From: Bin55 sp965205545
Lineage (GTDB): Bacteria; Pseudomonadota; Gammaproteobacteria; Pseudomonadales; Azotimanducaceae
DNA length: 64,000 nt
Assembly: GCA_965205545.1 (NCBI GenBank)
Contig: OZ242170.1
Span: forward strand, 1,302,001 to 1,366,000
Direction of reading: 5' to 3'
Under the pieces are notes generated by a model that saw only the letters and a list, made by a program, of their open reading frames with translations, made no database searches and was not told the DNA's origin. The number at the start of each line of letters is the position of its first letter. The first letter of the stretch is position 1. The translations under genes were made by a program, and so were the position numbers. Below, piece after piece: positions 63,719 to 64,000 of the stretch.

Positions 63719-64000
63719 ATGAGTCTAACCAGGTCCCTTTTACTTTCTTTCGTTCTGTTGATAGCGGGCGTAGCGTCCGCCGGCGACGGCGCGCGACTCT
63801 ACAACGAGTTCATGGACAGCGATGCCATGTATCCAGACGAGGAATGGCAGGAATACATTGACTCGCTCGGACAAAAGCTCCTTCAGCATTCTGCAGACAA
63901 GGGTCAAGAGTACTACTTCTTCATGCTCGACAGCCCGGAGATCAATGCATTTGCCACAGCGGACGCCTACATCTTCGTCAACCGCGGGCTTATTGCATTC
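63719..64000 (+). CDS. M48-family metalloprotease (BepA/YfgC-like), 5' part only
   Basis: The window ends after 94 residues. The product has a signal peptide (LLLSFVLLIAGVASA), then a helical start with LYNEFMDSDAMYPDEEWQEY and the family stretch SPEINAFATADAYIFVNRGLI that precedes the HExxH zinc motif in BepA-type proteases, which lies beyond the window. It is a periplasmic protease or chaperone for outer-membrane assembly if the match holds. Confidence 0.8.
   Translation, partial: MSLTRSLLLSFVLLIAGVASAGDGARLYNEFMDSDAMYPDEEWQEYIDSLGQKLLQHSADKGQEYYFFMLDSPEINAFATADAYIFVNRGLIAF

Noticed and set aside
1..64000. CRISPR array, prophage, insertion sequence or integrative element
   Set aside because: No spaced direct-repeat array, transposase, integrase or phage structural gene was seen, and the tRNA-Gln gene is not followed by an integrase or att-like repeat.

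Overview
The window is a 64 kb piece of a gammaproteobacterial chromosome, at about 50% G+C by eye. The host call rests on conserved blocks: lolB divergent from hemA-prfA-prmC, the order nadD-rsfS-rlmH-mrdA-rodA-mltB-dacC-lipB, priA divergent from rpmE, and tRNA-Gln-rplY-pth. The many CoA transferases, the VCBS/haloperoxidase lipoprotein and the Yej-type peptide importer suggest an uncultured marine or host-associated lineage, but species cannot be told from this stretch. No phage, insertion sequence, CRISPR array or rRNA was seen.

Layout. 1-5.6 kb: translation and cofactor genes (pth, rplY, tRNA-Gln, lolB, hemA, prfA, prmC, moeB). 5.6-13 kb, minus strand: lipoate transfer, the elongasome (PBP2, RodA), two wall enzymes, ribosome maintenance and NAD synthesis. 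13-17.5 kb: Lon-like domain protein, uppP, a VOC protein, ssb, a metallo-hydrolase and a DUF1295 membrane protein. 17.6-25.5 kb: acyl-CoA/catabolic island with three class III CoA transferases, an enoyl-CoA hydratase fusion, an amidohydrolase and a PqaA-type secreted protein. 25.5-35.1 kb: a tight nine-gene envelope operon. 35.4-39.1 kb: a 1250-residue lipoprotein. 39.4-45.5 kb: a five-gene Yej-type ABC importer. 45.6-51.6 kb: a beta-barrel protein, acyl-CoA ligase, malate dehydrogenase, Nudix and others. 51.8-59.3 kb: glutamate synthase and a thioredoxin-domain gene, with three apparent frameshifts clustered here. 59.7-64 kb: an enolase-superfamily enzyme, priA, rpmE and the start of an M48 protease.

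The most novel item is the 25.5-35.1 kb operon. It encodes a MotA/TolQ/ExbB-like channel protein and two different VWA proteins, each with an N-terminal membrane segment carrying a FLDV motif like the proton-path aspartate of TolR/ExbD. It also encodes a membrane-anchored PEGA-repeat protein ending in a SUMF1 fold without the usual catalytic cysteines, and several periplasmic proteins. I read it as an undescribed ion-driven envelope motor with a possible heterodimeric B subunit, loosely analogous to GldKLM of type IX secretion. Function and cargo are unknown.

Other points of interest: prmC, rsfS and probably pth have no ATG, GTG or TTG start compatible with their conserved N-termini; gltD has a +1 frameshift at a CCC-T site three bases after a Shine-Dalgarno-like GGAGGAG; and a VCBS-ASPIC-vanadium haloperoxidase fusion retains every vanadate-binding residue I could check.
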